Source: Microbacterium fluvii
Lineage (GTDB): Bacteria > Actinomycetota > Actinomycetes > Actinomycetales > Microbacteriaceae
Length of the DNA: 64,000 bases
Direction of reading: 5' to 3'
Assembly: GCF_025515205.1 (NCBI RefSeq)
Contig: NZ_JAOPFX010000001.1
Coordinates: 1,116,001 to 1,180,000 of the forward strand
Shown: positions 56,632 to 64,000 of the stretch, piece by piece
Position numbering within the stretch: position 1 is the first letter of the stretch
Layout of the letters: each line of letters begins with the position of its first letter
The notes under the pieces: model-generated
Seen by the model: only the letters and a program-made list of their open reading frames with translations
Databases searched by the model: none
What the model was told of the DNA's origin: nothing
Translations under genes and position numbers: made by a program

Positions 56632-58470
56632 ATGCGGACCTCCATCGCGACCGTGTGCGTCAGCGGAACCCTTGCCGACAAACTCCACGCCTGCGCCGCT
56701 GCAGGATTCGACGGCGTCGAGATCTTCGAGCCCGACCTCATCGCGGCGCCCGAGAGCCCGGAGGAGATCCGCGCGCTTGCGGAGCGCCTGGGGCTGAGCC
56801 TGGATATGTATCAGCCGATGCGCGACGTCGAAGGCGTCGACGAGGAGGAGTTCGCCCGCGTGCTGCGGCGCGCCGAGGCGAAGTTCCGGCTAATGCAGCG
56901 GCTCGGCATGGACCTCGTGCTGTGCTGCAGCAATGTCGCCACCGCGACGATCGACGACGACGAGGTGAGCGCGTCGCAGCTGCGCCGGCTCGGCGATCTG
57001 GCCGCAGGCTACGGCATCCGCATCGCCTACGAGGCGCTCGCGTGGGGGCGCTTCGTCGACGACTACCGCCGGTCATGGGACATCGTGCGGCTGGCAGACC
57101 ATCCGGCCGTGGGCATCTGCCTCGACTCCTTCCACATCCTCTCGCGCGGACACGACCCTGCGGCGATCGCCGAGATCCCCGGCGAGAAGATCTTCTTCGT
57201 GCAGCTCGCCGACGCGCCGCTGCTGTCGATGGACGTGCTCTCGTGGAGCCGTCACCATCGCCTCTTCCCGGGGGAGGGCGGCTTCGATCTCACGGCCTTC
57301 GTCGGCCACATCCTGCGCGCCGGCTACCTCGGCCCCCTCTCGCTCGAAGTCTTCAACGACACGTTCCGTCAGACCGACGCCGCCCGCACGGCGGCGCATG
57401 CCCGTCGGTCGCTGCGCTGGCTCGAAGACGGCGTCGCCCGCGCAGGGGCTCTTCCCGATCCGGGCACCGTCGCACTCCTGCCCGACAGCGCAGCGCCGTC
57501 GGGGTTCGACTTCGTCGAGATCAAGGCAGAAGACACGTCGGAGGTCGAGCAGGTGCTGGCCGCCGTCGGCTTCACGCCGCGAGGGCGCCACCGCACCAAG
57601 CCCGTCACCCTGTGGAGTGCCGGGAGGGCCCGCGTGGTGCTCAACGAGCAGCATGCCCGCGACCTCGCACCGCACCTCGCGGCGATCGGCTTCGAGGTCG
57701 ACGACGCGGATGCGGTCACTCGCCGTGCGGCAGAGCTGCGCCTGCCGAGGGCCTATCGCCGCACCTATGCGACCGAGCAGCCCCTGCCGGCCGCGGTCGC
57801 CCCCGACGGTACGGAGGTCTACTGGGCGCAGGCTCCCGACGCGGGGGAGCCTGCGTGGGTCGCCGAGTTCGAGCACGGCGAGCGCGCGGTGCCCGGTTCG
57901 ATCGTGCGGGTCGACCACGTGAGTCTCACGCAGCCCTGGCAGGTGGTCGACGAGTCGGTGCTGTTCTACACCGCGACCTTCGCCCTGCGCTCCGAGAGCG
58001 CGACGCAGGTCGCCAGCCCCCGCGGTCTCGTGCAGAGCCGCGTGATCGCCTCGCCGGACGGCGGCATCCGCATCCCGCTGAACGTGGCGCCCCCGATCGT
58101 CGCCGATCCCGGACCCGCCCGAGGGCTCGCGCAGCACGTCGCGTTCTCGTGCAGCGACGTCGCCGCCGTCGCGCGGCGGGCCAGAGAGCGTGGCCTGGCG
58201 CTGCTGGAGATCCCCGACAACTACTACGCCGACCTCGCCGCGCGCACCGATCTCGGAGACGACGAGATCGCGCGGCTGCGTGATCTCGGGATCGTCTACG
58301 ACACCGACGGCGAGGCGGAGTACCTGCAGTTCTACACGCGCACGTTCGGCCAGGTGTTCTTCGAGTTCGTCGAGCGCCGAGGCGGTTACGGAGGGTACGG
58401 AGCGGGGAACGCACCGGTGCGGCTGACGGCCCAGAATGCCTTCGCGGGCGCTGGTAGGGTGCAGCCGTGA
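56632..58470 (+). CDS. 3-dehydroshikimate dehydratase (QuiC1/QsuB type)
   Basis: The enzyme turns 3-dehydroshikimate into protocatechuate. The 612-residue protein is a fusion: an N-terminal xylose-isomerase-like TIM barrel (1-285) and a C-terminal 4-hydroxyphenylpyruvate dioxygenase-like VOC domain (about 295-605). In the barrel the expected metal ligands E134, D165, Q191 and E239 are all present (AYEALAWG, ICLDSFHI, FVQLADAP, SLEVFND). The VOC part has VDHVSLT and QHVAFSC repeats and a final FVER. The ATG lies 8 bases after the TetR operator. It overlaps aroQ by 4 bases. Confidence 0.93.
   Translation: MRTSIATVCVSGTLADKLHACAAAGFDGVEIFEPDLIAAPESPEEIRALAERLGLSLDMYQPMRDVEGVDEEEFARVLRRAEAKFRLMQRLGMDLVLCCSNVATATIDDDEVSASQLRRLGDLAAGYGIRIAYEALAWGRFVDDYRRSWDIVRLADHPAVGICLDSFHILSRGHDPAAIAEIPGEKIFFVQLADAPLLSMDVLSWSRHHRLFPGEGGFDLTAFVGHILRAGYLGPLSLEVFNDTFRQTDAARTAAHARRSLRWLEDGVARAGALPDPGTVALLPDSAAPSGFDFVEIKAEDTSEVEQVLAAVGFTPRGRHRTKPVTLWSAGRARVVLNEQHARDLAPHLAAIGFEVDDADAVTRRAAELRLPRAYRRTYATEQPLPAAVAPDGTEVYWAQAPDAGEPAWVAEFEHGERAVPGSIVRVDHVSLTQPWQVVDESVLFYTATFALRSESATQVASPRGLVQSRVIASPDGGIRIPLNVAPPIVADPGPARGLAQHVAFSCSDVAAVARRARERGLALLEIPDNYYADLAARTDLGDDEIARLRDLGIVYDTDGEAEYLQFYTRTFGQVFFEFVERRGGYGGYGAGNAPVRLTAQNAFAGAGRVQP
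58455..58466 (+). promoter_or_regulatory. Leaderless-type internal promoter of aroQ
   Basis: TAGGGT (58455-58460), six bases, then GTG 58467, inside the 3' end of the dehydratase gene. It would let aroQ be expressed without the inducible promoter. Confidence 0.45.
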
Positions 58471-58925
58471 CCACGCCCCACCGTCTGCTGCTCGTCAACG
58501 GCCCCAACCTGAATCTGCTCGGCACGCGCCAGCCCGAGATCTACGGCAGCGACACCCTCGCCGATGTCGAGGCGGTCACCGAGGCTGCCGCATCCGCCCT
58601 GGGCTTCGAGGTGCGTGCGCTGCAGAGCAATCACGAGGGCGTGCTCATCGACGCGATCCACGAGGCCAGGACCGACTGCGCCGGCATCGTGATCAATGCG
58701 GGCGGGCTCACCCACACCTCGGTGGCCCTGCGCGACGCGCTCGCCTCGGTGGCGCTGCCGGTGGCCGAAGTGCACATCTCGAACATCCACGAGCGCGAAC
58801 CGTTCCGCCACTTCTCCTACATCACCGACGTCGCGATCGTGCACGTCATAGGCGAGGGCGTGCCCGGCTATGCGACGGCCACTCGGCGCCTCATCGAGGC
58901 GATCGCGGGCGTGGCCGAGGGGTGA
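58467..58925 (+). CDS. aroQ: 3-dehydroquinate dehydratase, type II
   Basis: The 152-residue type II dehydroquinase forms dodecamers. It has VNGPNLNLLGTRQPEIYG with the catalytic tyrosine (Y26), LQSNHEGVLIDAIHEA, INAGGLTHTSVALRDAL and the general-acid histidine in EVHISNIHERE. It serves both quinate breakdown and aromatic biosynthesis; no other dehydroquinase is in the window. It is the counterpart of QsuC and is coupled to the dehydratase gene by GTGA. Confidence 0.96.
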   Translation: MTTPHRLLLVNGPNLNLLGTRQPEIYGSDTLADVEAVTEAAASALGFEVRALQSNHEGVLIDAIHEARTDCAGIVINAGGLTHTSVALRDALASVALPVAEVHISNIHEREPFRHFSYITDVAIVHVIGEGVPGYATATRRLIEAIAGVAEG

Positions 58926-59008
58926 ACGGCTCCGCACGCCGCGGCGCATCTCATTGCGCGTGAGTGCGCGCTGACGTAGACACGGAGCAACCGACGAACG
59001 GAGCTCCG

Positions 59009-60820
59009 ATGTACTACAGCAGCGGCAACTACGAAGCATTCGCCCGGCCTCGCAAGCCCGACGGCGTCGACGACAAGTCCGCCTGGTTCGTGGGAGCGGG
59101 GCTGGGCAACATGGCCGCGGCGGTGTTCATGATCCGCGACGGCCGGATGGCCGGCGAGCGGATCACGATCCTCGAGGAGCTGAAACTGCCCGGCGGGGCG
59201 CTCGACGGCATCAAGTATCCCGAGAAGGGCTTCGTCATCCGCGGCGGGCGCGAGATGGAAGACCACATGGAGTGCCTCTGGGACCTCTTCCGCTCGGTTC
59301 CCTCTCTCGAGGTCGAAGATGCGAGCGTGCTCGACGAGTTCTATTGGCTCAACAAGGACGACCCCAACTACTCGCTGTGTCGCGTGACCGAGAAACAGGG
59401 GCAGGACGCCCGCACCGACAAGCTGTTCGCCCTCTCGGATGCGGGACAGAAGGAGATCGTGAAGGTCATCCTCGCGACGCGCGAGGAGATGGAGGACAAG
59501 CGGATCGACGAGGTCTTCACCGACGCGTTCTTCTCCAGCAACTTCTGGATCTACTGGCAGACGATGTTCGCCTTCGAGACCTGGCACTCCGCCCTCGAGA
59601 TGAAGCTGTATCTGCATCGGTTCATGCACCACATCGGCGGGCTTCCCGACCTCTCTGCACTGAAGTTCACCAAGTACAACCAGTACGAATCGCTCGTGCT
59701 GCCGATGTACCGGTGGCTGCTCGAGCAGGGGGTCACGTTCCTGTTCGAGCACACGGTGACCGACGTGCAGTTCGACTTCTCCGCGGGGCGCACGGTGGCG
59801 ACCCGGATCGACTGGGTGGCCGGTGACGGGCGGAGCGGGGGAGTCGACCTCACCGAGGACGACCTGTGCCTGGTGACGATCGGCTCGCTCACCGAGAACT
59901 CCGACGACGGCGACCAGCACACGCCGGCGCGGATCAAGGACGGCCCCGCGCCCGCATGGGACCTGTGGAAGCGGATCGCGGCGAAGTCGCCTGATTTCGG
60001 GCATCCCGAGGTCTTCTGCGGCGACATCGCCAAGACCAAGTGGGAGTCGGCCACGGTGACCACGGTCGACGAGCGCATCCCCGCCTACATCGAGAAGATC
60101 GCCCAGCGCGATCCGTTCAGCGGCAGGGTCGTCACCGGGGGCATCGTCACGGCGAAGGACTCGTCGTGGTACCTCAGCTGGACCGTCAACAGGCAGCCGC
60201 ATTTCAAGGCCCAGAAGCCGAACGAGATCGTGGTGTGGGTCTACGGGCTCTTCGTCGAGCGGGACGGCGACTTCGTCGGCAAGCCGCTGCAGGACTGCAC
60301 CGGCGAGGAGATCACCCAGGAGTGGCTGTATCACCTGGGCGTGCCGGTCGACGAGATCCCGGAGCTGGCGGCATCCGGGGCCAAGTGCGTGCCGGTGATG
60401 ATGCCGTACGTGACGGCGTTCTTCATGCCGCGCCGGGCGGGCGACCGCCCGCAGGTGGTGCCGCCGGGAAGCGTCAACTTCGCCTTCATCGGGCAGTTCG
60501 CCGAGACCACGCGCGACTGCATCTTCACGACCGAGTACTCGGTGCGCACCGCGATGGAGGCGACCTACCAGCTGCTGGGCATCGACCGAGGGGTGCCGGA
60601 GGTCTTCAACTCGACCTACGACATCCGCTATCTGCTCAAGGCGACCACGCGCCTGCGCGACGGAGCGGCCGTCGACATCCCCGGTCCGAACTTCGTCAAG
60701 GGCAGGCTGCTCGACCGTCTCGACAACACCCAGATGGGGGTGCTGCTCACCGACTTCGGCCTGCTGCCGGCGCACGGGGACACCGTGGCGAGGGCACGGG
60801 CAGACGACGCCGTCGAGTGA
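59009..60820 (+). CDS. ohyA: Oleate hydratase
   Basis: The FAD-dependent enzyme adds water to the cis-9 double bond of oleate and related unsaturated fatty acids. The 603-residue protein begins with an FAD motif (WFVGAGLGNMAAAVFMIRDG), then the family hallmark GGREMEDHMECLWDLFRSVPSLE with the glutamate at E82, FWIYWQTMFAFETWHSA and HRFMHHIGGL, and near the C-terminus FIGQFAETTRDCIFTTEYSVRTAM. The ATG at 59009 has GGAG 6-9 bases upstream; an upstream start at 58964 has none. In other bacteria it detoxifies host or plant fatty acids. It is convergent with the exporter gene (adjacent stops). Confidence 0.96.
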   Translation: MYYSSGNYEAFARPRKPDGVDDKSAWFVGAGLGNMAAAVFMIRDGRMAGERITILEELKLPGGALDGIKYPEKGFVIRGGREMEDHMECLWDLFRSVPSLEVEDASVLDEFYWLNKDDPNYSLCRVTEKQGQDARTDKLFALSDAGQKEIVKVILATREEMEDKRIDEVFTDAFFSSNFWIYWQTMFAFETWHSALEMKLYLHRFMHHIGGLPDLSALKFTKYNQYESLVLPMYRWLLEQGVTFLFEHTVTDVQFDFSAGRTVATRIDWVAGDGRSGGVDLTEDDLCLVTIGSLTENSDDGDQHTPARIKDGPAPAWDLWKRIAAKSPDFGHPEVFCGDIAKTKWESATVTTVDERIPAYIEKIAQRDPFSGRVVTGGIVTAKDSSWYLSWTVNRQPHFKAQKPNEIVVWVYGLFVERDGDFVGKPLQDCTGEEITQEWLYHLGVPVDEIPELAASGAKCVPVMMPYVTAFFMPRRAGDRPQVVPPGSVNFAFIGQFAETTRDCIFTTEYSVRTAMEATYQLLGIDRGVPEVFNSTYDIRYLLKATTRLRDGAAVDIPGPNFVKGRLLDRLDNTQMGVLLTDFGLLPAHGDTVARARADDAVE

Positions 60821-62233
60821 TCAGGCGGGCGCGGTGAGCGGCTGGCGGGCCGGCAGCGCCGCGCACACGCCGATCGCGACGACCGTGAAGCCCACGGCGA
60901 CCCAGAAGGCGATGTCGAACCCGTCGGCCACGGCGGCGATGCTCGTCGCGTCGGCGGTGACGGCCTCGAGCACGACGGCGAGGATCGCCGTGCCGAACGC
61001 GCCGCCGAGCTGCTGCGCGAGGCGCGTGATGATGCTCGCGTGCGGCACGGCGTCTCGATCCAGCCCGACGAAGGCGACCGACATGACCGGGATCATGACG
61101 GCGCCCATGCCGAATCCTCGGACCAGCAGCACGGCCATCAGCAGCCACTGGCTCGTGCCGCCGTCGGCGAGGGCGAACGGCACGGTGGCGAGCCCCATTA
61201 CGGCGAAGCCGCCGATCGCCACCGTGCGGGCGCCGATCGAGTCGGTGAGGCGCCCGGCGAGCGTACGGCTGAGCAGGGCCCCGATGCCCTGCGGGATCAG
61301 CAGCAGCGCCGCCCCGAGCGCGTCCATGCCGTGGACGAGCTGGAAGAACAGCGGCAGCAGCAGCATGGCGCCGTACAGCGACGCTCCGGAGAGGAAGAGC
61401 ACGGCGGAGGCGGAGGCCACCGAGCGGGTGCGCAGCAGTGCGACGTCGACGAGGGCAGACTGCGGATGCCGCAGCTGCGTGATCATGAAGGCGATCAGCA
61501 GCGCGACGCCGGCCACGAGCGGCGCCCACACGTCGGTGCGCGAGAAGCCGCCGTCGCCGCCGGCGTTGGACAGTCCGTAGAGGATGCCGACGAGGGCGGG
61601 GGAGACGAGCACCAGCCCCACCCAGTCGAGCACCGGCTTGCCGCGGGGCTCGTCACGGGGGAGGAACCGCCACGCGAGGGCGAGCCCGATGAGGCAGAAC
61701 GGCACGTTCACCCAGAAGATCCAGCGCCAGTCGAGGTAGTTCAGGATCAGGCCGCCGATCGTGGGTCCGAGGATCGGCCCCAGGGCGGCGGGCAGGCTCA
61801 CCATGGCCATGAGGCGGCCGAGACCCGCCCCGGTGGGCACCTGCTGAATGGCGAGGGTCGCCATCAGGGGCATCATGAGCCCGCCGCCGAGGCCCTGCAG
61901 CACGCGGAACGCGATGAGGCTCGGGGCGTCCCACGCGAGGCTGCACGCGATCGAGGCGACCAGGAACACGGTGAGCGCGAACATCCAGACCCGCTTGCCG
62001 CCGAAGCGCGCCTGCGCCCACCCCACGACGGGGATCGCGACCCCGAGTGCCAGCAGGTAGGCGGTCGTGACCCACTGGATCGTGCTGATGGACACGTCGA
62101 GCTCGGTGGCGAGGGTCTTCAGCGCGATGCTCATGATCGTGCTGTCGAAGATCACGGCGAGTCCGCCGACCACGAGCACGAGAGCGGAGACGATCGCCGT
62201 GCGCGGCACGGCGGGTGCGGAGGTCTGGGTCAT
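60821..62233 (-). CDS. DHA2-family MFS multidrug exporter (EmrB/QacA type)
   Basis: The 470-residue protein has 14 predicted helices. It carries the drug-H+ antiporter signatures DSTIMSIALKTLATELDVSISTIQWVTTAYLLALG, GARFGGKRVW-like loop 2-3 and FRVLQGLGGGLMMPLMATL. A divergent TetR gene 71 bases away points to substrate-induced expression. The neighbouring oleate hydratase invites the guess that fatty acids or related amphipaths are exported, but this is not shown. Confidence 0.92.
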   Translation of the reverse strand: MTQTSAPAVPRTAIVSALVLVVGGLAVIFDSTIMSIALKTLATELDVSISTIQWVTTAYLLALGVAIPVVGWAQARFGGKRVWMFALTVFLVASIACSLAWDAPSLIAFRVLQGLGGGLMMPLMATLAIQQVPTGAGLGRLMAMVSLPAALGPILGPTIGGLILNYLDWRWIFWVNVPFCLIGLALAWRFLPRDEPRGKPVLDWVGLVLVSPALVGILYGLSNAGGDGGFSRTDVWAPLVAGVALLIAFMITQLRHPQSALVDVALLRTRSVASASAVLFLSGASLYGAMLLLPLFFQLVHGMDALGAALLLIPQGIGALLSRTLAGRLTDSIGARTVAIGGFAVMGLATVPFALADGGTSQWLLMAVLLVRGFGMGAVMIPVMSVAFVGLDRDAVPHASIITRLAQQLGGAFGTAILAVVLEAVTADATSIAAVADGFDIAFWVAVGFTVVAIGVCAALPARQPLTAPA

Positions 62234-62246
62234 GCGGATTCCTTCT

Positions 62247-62300
62247 TAAGATACGTTGCTGTACCTAATTCCCCGAGTGTACGCCGCCGCGATAAGATAC
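62247..62300. promoter_or_regulatory. Divergent promoter/operator region of exporter and TetR genes
   Basis: TAAGATAC occurs twice, at 62247-62254 and 62293-62300. AGATAC-gttgct-GTACCT (62249-62266) is an imperfect palindrome, and GTGTA...TACAC (62278-62303) forms a second. TAAGAT at 62293-62298, six bases before the TetR ATG, is also its likely -10. Confidence 0.55.
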
Positions 62301-62304
62301 ACAA

Positions 62305-62907
62305 ATGGATCTTGAGGCGACTCCGAAGCGCCGCCGCGGCAAAGACCTGGAAGACGCGATCCTGCGCGCCGGGTGGGAGCTGCTGCTCGATGCGGGATAT
62401 CACGGCTTCACGATCGACGCCGTCGCCGATCGCGCCGAGACCAGCCGATCGGTGCTCTACCGCCGCTGGGACGACCGCGCCGCCCTTCTGGACGCCGTGC
62501 TCACCTTCGGACTGAATCAGGGGCGCCGAGACGAGCCCGAAGACACCGGCACGCTCCGCGGCGACATGATCGCGGCATTGCAGAGCGCCAACGCGCGCAA
62601 CAGCGCGATCGCGCCGCTGCTGAGCGTGTTCATGGGGGAGTACTACGCCGCCTCCGGCCAGAGCGTGGCCGACGTCCGGGCGCGGGCCTTCGGCGACCGC
62701 GCCGGGCGGTCGCTTCGCATCATCCTCGAGCGCGCCGTCGCCAGGGGTGAGGCCGACCCCGCTCGGCTCACCCCGCGGGTGCGGACCGTGGCCACCGACC
62801 TCTTCCGCCACGATCTGCTCATGAACGCGAGACCCCTCACCGACGAGCAGATCGTCGAGATCATCGACGAGGTGTTCCTGCCGCTGGTGGCGCCCGCGAG
62901 GGCGTGA
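62305..62907 (+). CDS. TetR family regulator of the DHA2 exporter
   Basis: The 200-residue protein has an N-terminal HTH ([50 protein letters not shown]) and a TetR C-terminal domain ([25 protein letters not shown]) like those that control MFS exporters. It is divergent from the exporter and probably represses both. The start codon follows a -10 by six bases, so the transcript is probably leaderless. Confidence 0.9.
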   Translation: MDLEATPKRRRGKDLEDAILRAGWELLLDAGYHGFTIDAVADRAETSRSVLYRRWDDRAALLDAVLTFGLNQGRRDEPEDTGTLRGDMIAALQSANARNSAIAPLLSVFMGEYYAASGQSVADVRARAFGDRAGRSLRIILERAVARGEADPARLTPRVRTVATDLFRHDLLMNARPLTDEQIVEIIDEVFLPLVAPARA

Positions 62908-62922
62908 GCGCGCCGCATCCCG

Positions 62923-62928
62923 TAGAAT
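62923..62928 (+). promoter_or_regulatory. -10 box for efp-nusB
   Basis: TAGAAT lies 84 bases before the efp ATG, giving a leader of about 75 bases. It would uncouple efp-nusB from the aro genes and the accessory block. Confidence 0.5.
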
Positions 62929-63011
62929 CGAATGTCGGGCGTGACCTGCCCACTTCCGCGCCCCCTCGGGCCGCGATCGCACATCGACTTCACGAACGGA
63001 ACTCCACACCC

Positions 63012-63572
63012 ATGGCATCGACCGCAGACATCAAGAACGGCGTCGTCCTCAACATCGACGGACAGCTCTGGAGCGTCGTGGAGTTCCAGCACGTCAAGCC
63101 CGGCAAGGGCGGTGCGTTCGTGCGCACCAAGCTCAAGAACGTCATGACCGGCAAGGTCGTCGACAAGACGTTCAACGCGGGCGCCAAGGTCGAGACCGAG
63201 AACGTCGACCGCCGCGACTTCACCTACCTCTACAACGACGGCGAGGGCTTCGTCTTCATGGACGTCGCCGACTACGACCAGATCACGGTAGGAGCCGCCA
63301 CCGTCGGCGACGCCGCCAACTTCCTGCTCGAGAACCAGCAGGTGCAGATCGCCCTCAACAACGGCAACCCGCTGTACATCGAGCTGCCCGCCTCGGTCGT
63401 GCTCGAGATCACCTACACCGAGCCTGGCCTCCAGGGCGACCGCTCGTCGGCGGGCACCAAGCCCGCCACGGTCGAGACGGGCTACGAGATCCAGGTGCCG
63501 CTGTTCCTCGAGACCGGCACCAAGGTCAAGGTCGACACGCGCACCGGGGACTACCTCGGCCGCGTCAACTGA
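63012..63572 (+). CDS. efp: Elongation factor P
   Basis: EF-P relieves ribosome stalling at consecutive prolines. The 186-residue protein has three beta-barrel domains. The tip-loop lysine for modification is in [15 protein letters not shown] (K32-K34 region), followed by [16 protein letters not shown] and the C-terminal [34 protein letters not shown] end. In actinobacteria this loop is thought to stay unmodified. No recognisable beta-lysine ligase is in the window. It is directly followed by nusB. Confidence 0.96.
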   Translation: MASTADIKNGVVLNIDGQLWSVVEFQHVKPGKGGAFVRTKLKNVMTGKVVDKTFNAGAKVETENVDRRDFTYLYNDGEGFVFMDVADYDQITVGAATVGDAANFLLENQQVQIALNNGNPLYIELPASVVLEITYTEPGLQGDRSSAGTKPATVETGYEIQVPLFLETGTKVKVDTRTGDYLGRVN

Positions 63573-63576
63573 GCGC

Positions 63577-63987
63577 GTGAGCGCCCGTTCCAAGGCGCGC
63601 AAGCGCGCCCTCGACATCCTCTTCCAGGCCGACGTGCGCGGCGAAGACGTGCCGGTGATGCTCGCCGCCGAGGCGCAGCGCGCCGCCGGCGAACCCGACC
63701 GTCAGGCCTCGTGGCTGTATGCCCGCGAGATCGTCGACGGGGTCGTCGACAACCTCGGCGAGATCGACGAGCAGATCACGACCTACGCCAAGGACTGGAC
63801 CCTCGCGCGCATGCCCGCCGTCGACCGCGCCGTGCTGCGCATCGGCGTGTGGGAGATCCTCTTCAACGACGAGGTGCCGGCGGCGGTCGCCATCGACGAA
63901 GCGGTGGAGCTCGCGAAGGAGTACTCGACCGACGAGTCGGGCTCGTTCGTGCACGGCGTGCTGGGTCGCATCTCACGCGCCTCCTGA
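63577..63987 (+). CDS. nusB: Transcription antitermination factor NusB
   Basis: NusB with S10 forms the antitermination complex on rRNA operons. The 136-residue all-helical protein shows ARSKARKRALDILFQADVRGE, YAREIVDGVVDNLGEIDEQI, RMPAVDRAVLRIGVWEILFND and VPAAVAIDEAVELAKEYSTDESGSFVHGVLGRI. The GTG at 63577 lies 4 bases after the efp stop. The gene is complete; 13 bases of the window remain. Confidence 0.96.
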   Translation: MSARSKARKRALDILFQADVRGEDVPVMLAAEAQRAAGEPDRQASWLYAREIVDGVVDNLGEIDEQITTYAKDWTLARMPAVDRAVLRIGVWEILFNDEVPAAVAIDEAVELAKEYSTDESGSFVHGVLGRISRAS

Positions 63988-64000
63988 TCCCACGCGGCCG

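Overview
The window is a high-GC actinobacterial chromosome segment. Gene content, gene order and protein sequences resemble Microbacterium or a close relative in the Microbacteriaceae (inference from recalled family features; no search was run). Most of it is ordinary core chromosome: genes abut or overlap by 4 bp, GTG and TTG starts are common, and many genes have a TAnnnT -10 box about 6 bases before the start codon, which suggests leaderless mRNAs. No transposase, integrase, prophage or CRISPR array was seen.

Layout. 1-5,144: the end of a membrane-protein gene, a strikingly perfect palindrome, aconitase acnA, then dxs. 5,298-10,526 (minus strand): a DUF3000 gene, an RNase D-like gene and the fadA-fadB beta-oxidation pair. 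10,552-14,995: alpha/beta hydrolase, RibD-like reductase, ZapE-type ATPase and ammonium transporter amtB with a GlnR-like box. 15,193-16,201: a solitary PemK/MazF-like protein and four tRNA genes (Val-CAC on minus; Gly-GCC, Cys-GCA and Val-GAC on plus). 16,342-21,134: a lipoprotein serpin, a PadR/DUF1048/ABC exporter operon and an ArsB-like transporter. 21,194-30,067: thrS, a HIT protein, the vitamin B6 block pdxY-pdxR // pdxS-pdxT, a PLP-dependent decarboxylase-like protein and yebC. 30,132-37,953: ruvCAB, yajC-secD-secF and rel. 37,932-43,895: an AbiEi-like protein, a DUF349 protein, a small membrane protein, rarA, a GNAT and rpsD. 43,964-52,189: alaS-ruvX-mltG-aroE-aroC-aroK-aroB.

52,186-62,907 is the accessory part. 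It separates aroB from efp-nusB, genes that lie close together in many actinobacteria. It carries a GNAT, a 19-bp tandem repeat array, an XRE-type regulator without a credible 3' end, a quinate/shikimate catabolic cluster, an oleate hydratase and a DHA2-type exporter with its TetR regulator. The quinate/shikimate cluster has a transporter, a shikimate/quinate dehydrogenase, a TetR regulator, 3-dehydroshikimate dehydratase and type II dehydroquinase. It matches the qsuA-D content of Corynebacterium, but a TetR protein stands where qsuR (LysR) would be. Two near-identical operators flank that TetR gene and give a concrete regulatory model.

Nothing here is clearly a new class of system. The best leads are the TetR-controlled quinate/shikimate island, the serpin lipoprotein, the acnA palindrome, the operator inside the fadA promoter, the 19-bp array beside an apparently broken regulator, and the widespread leaderless starts.
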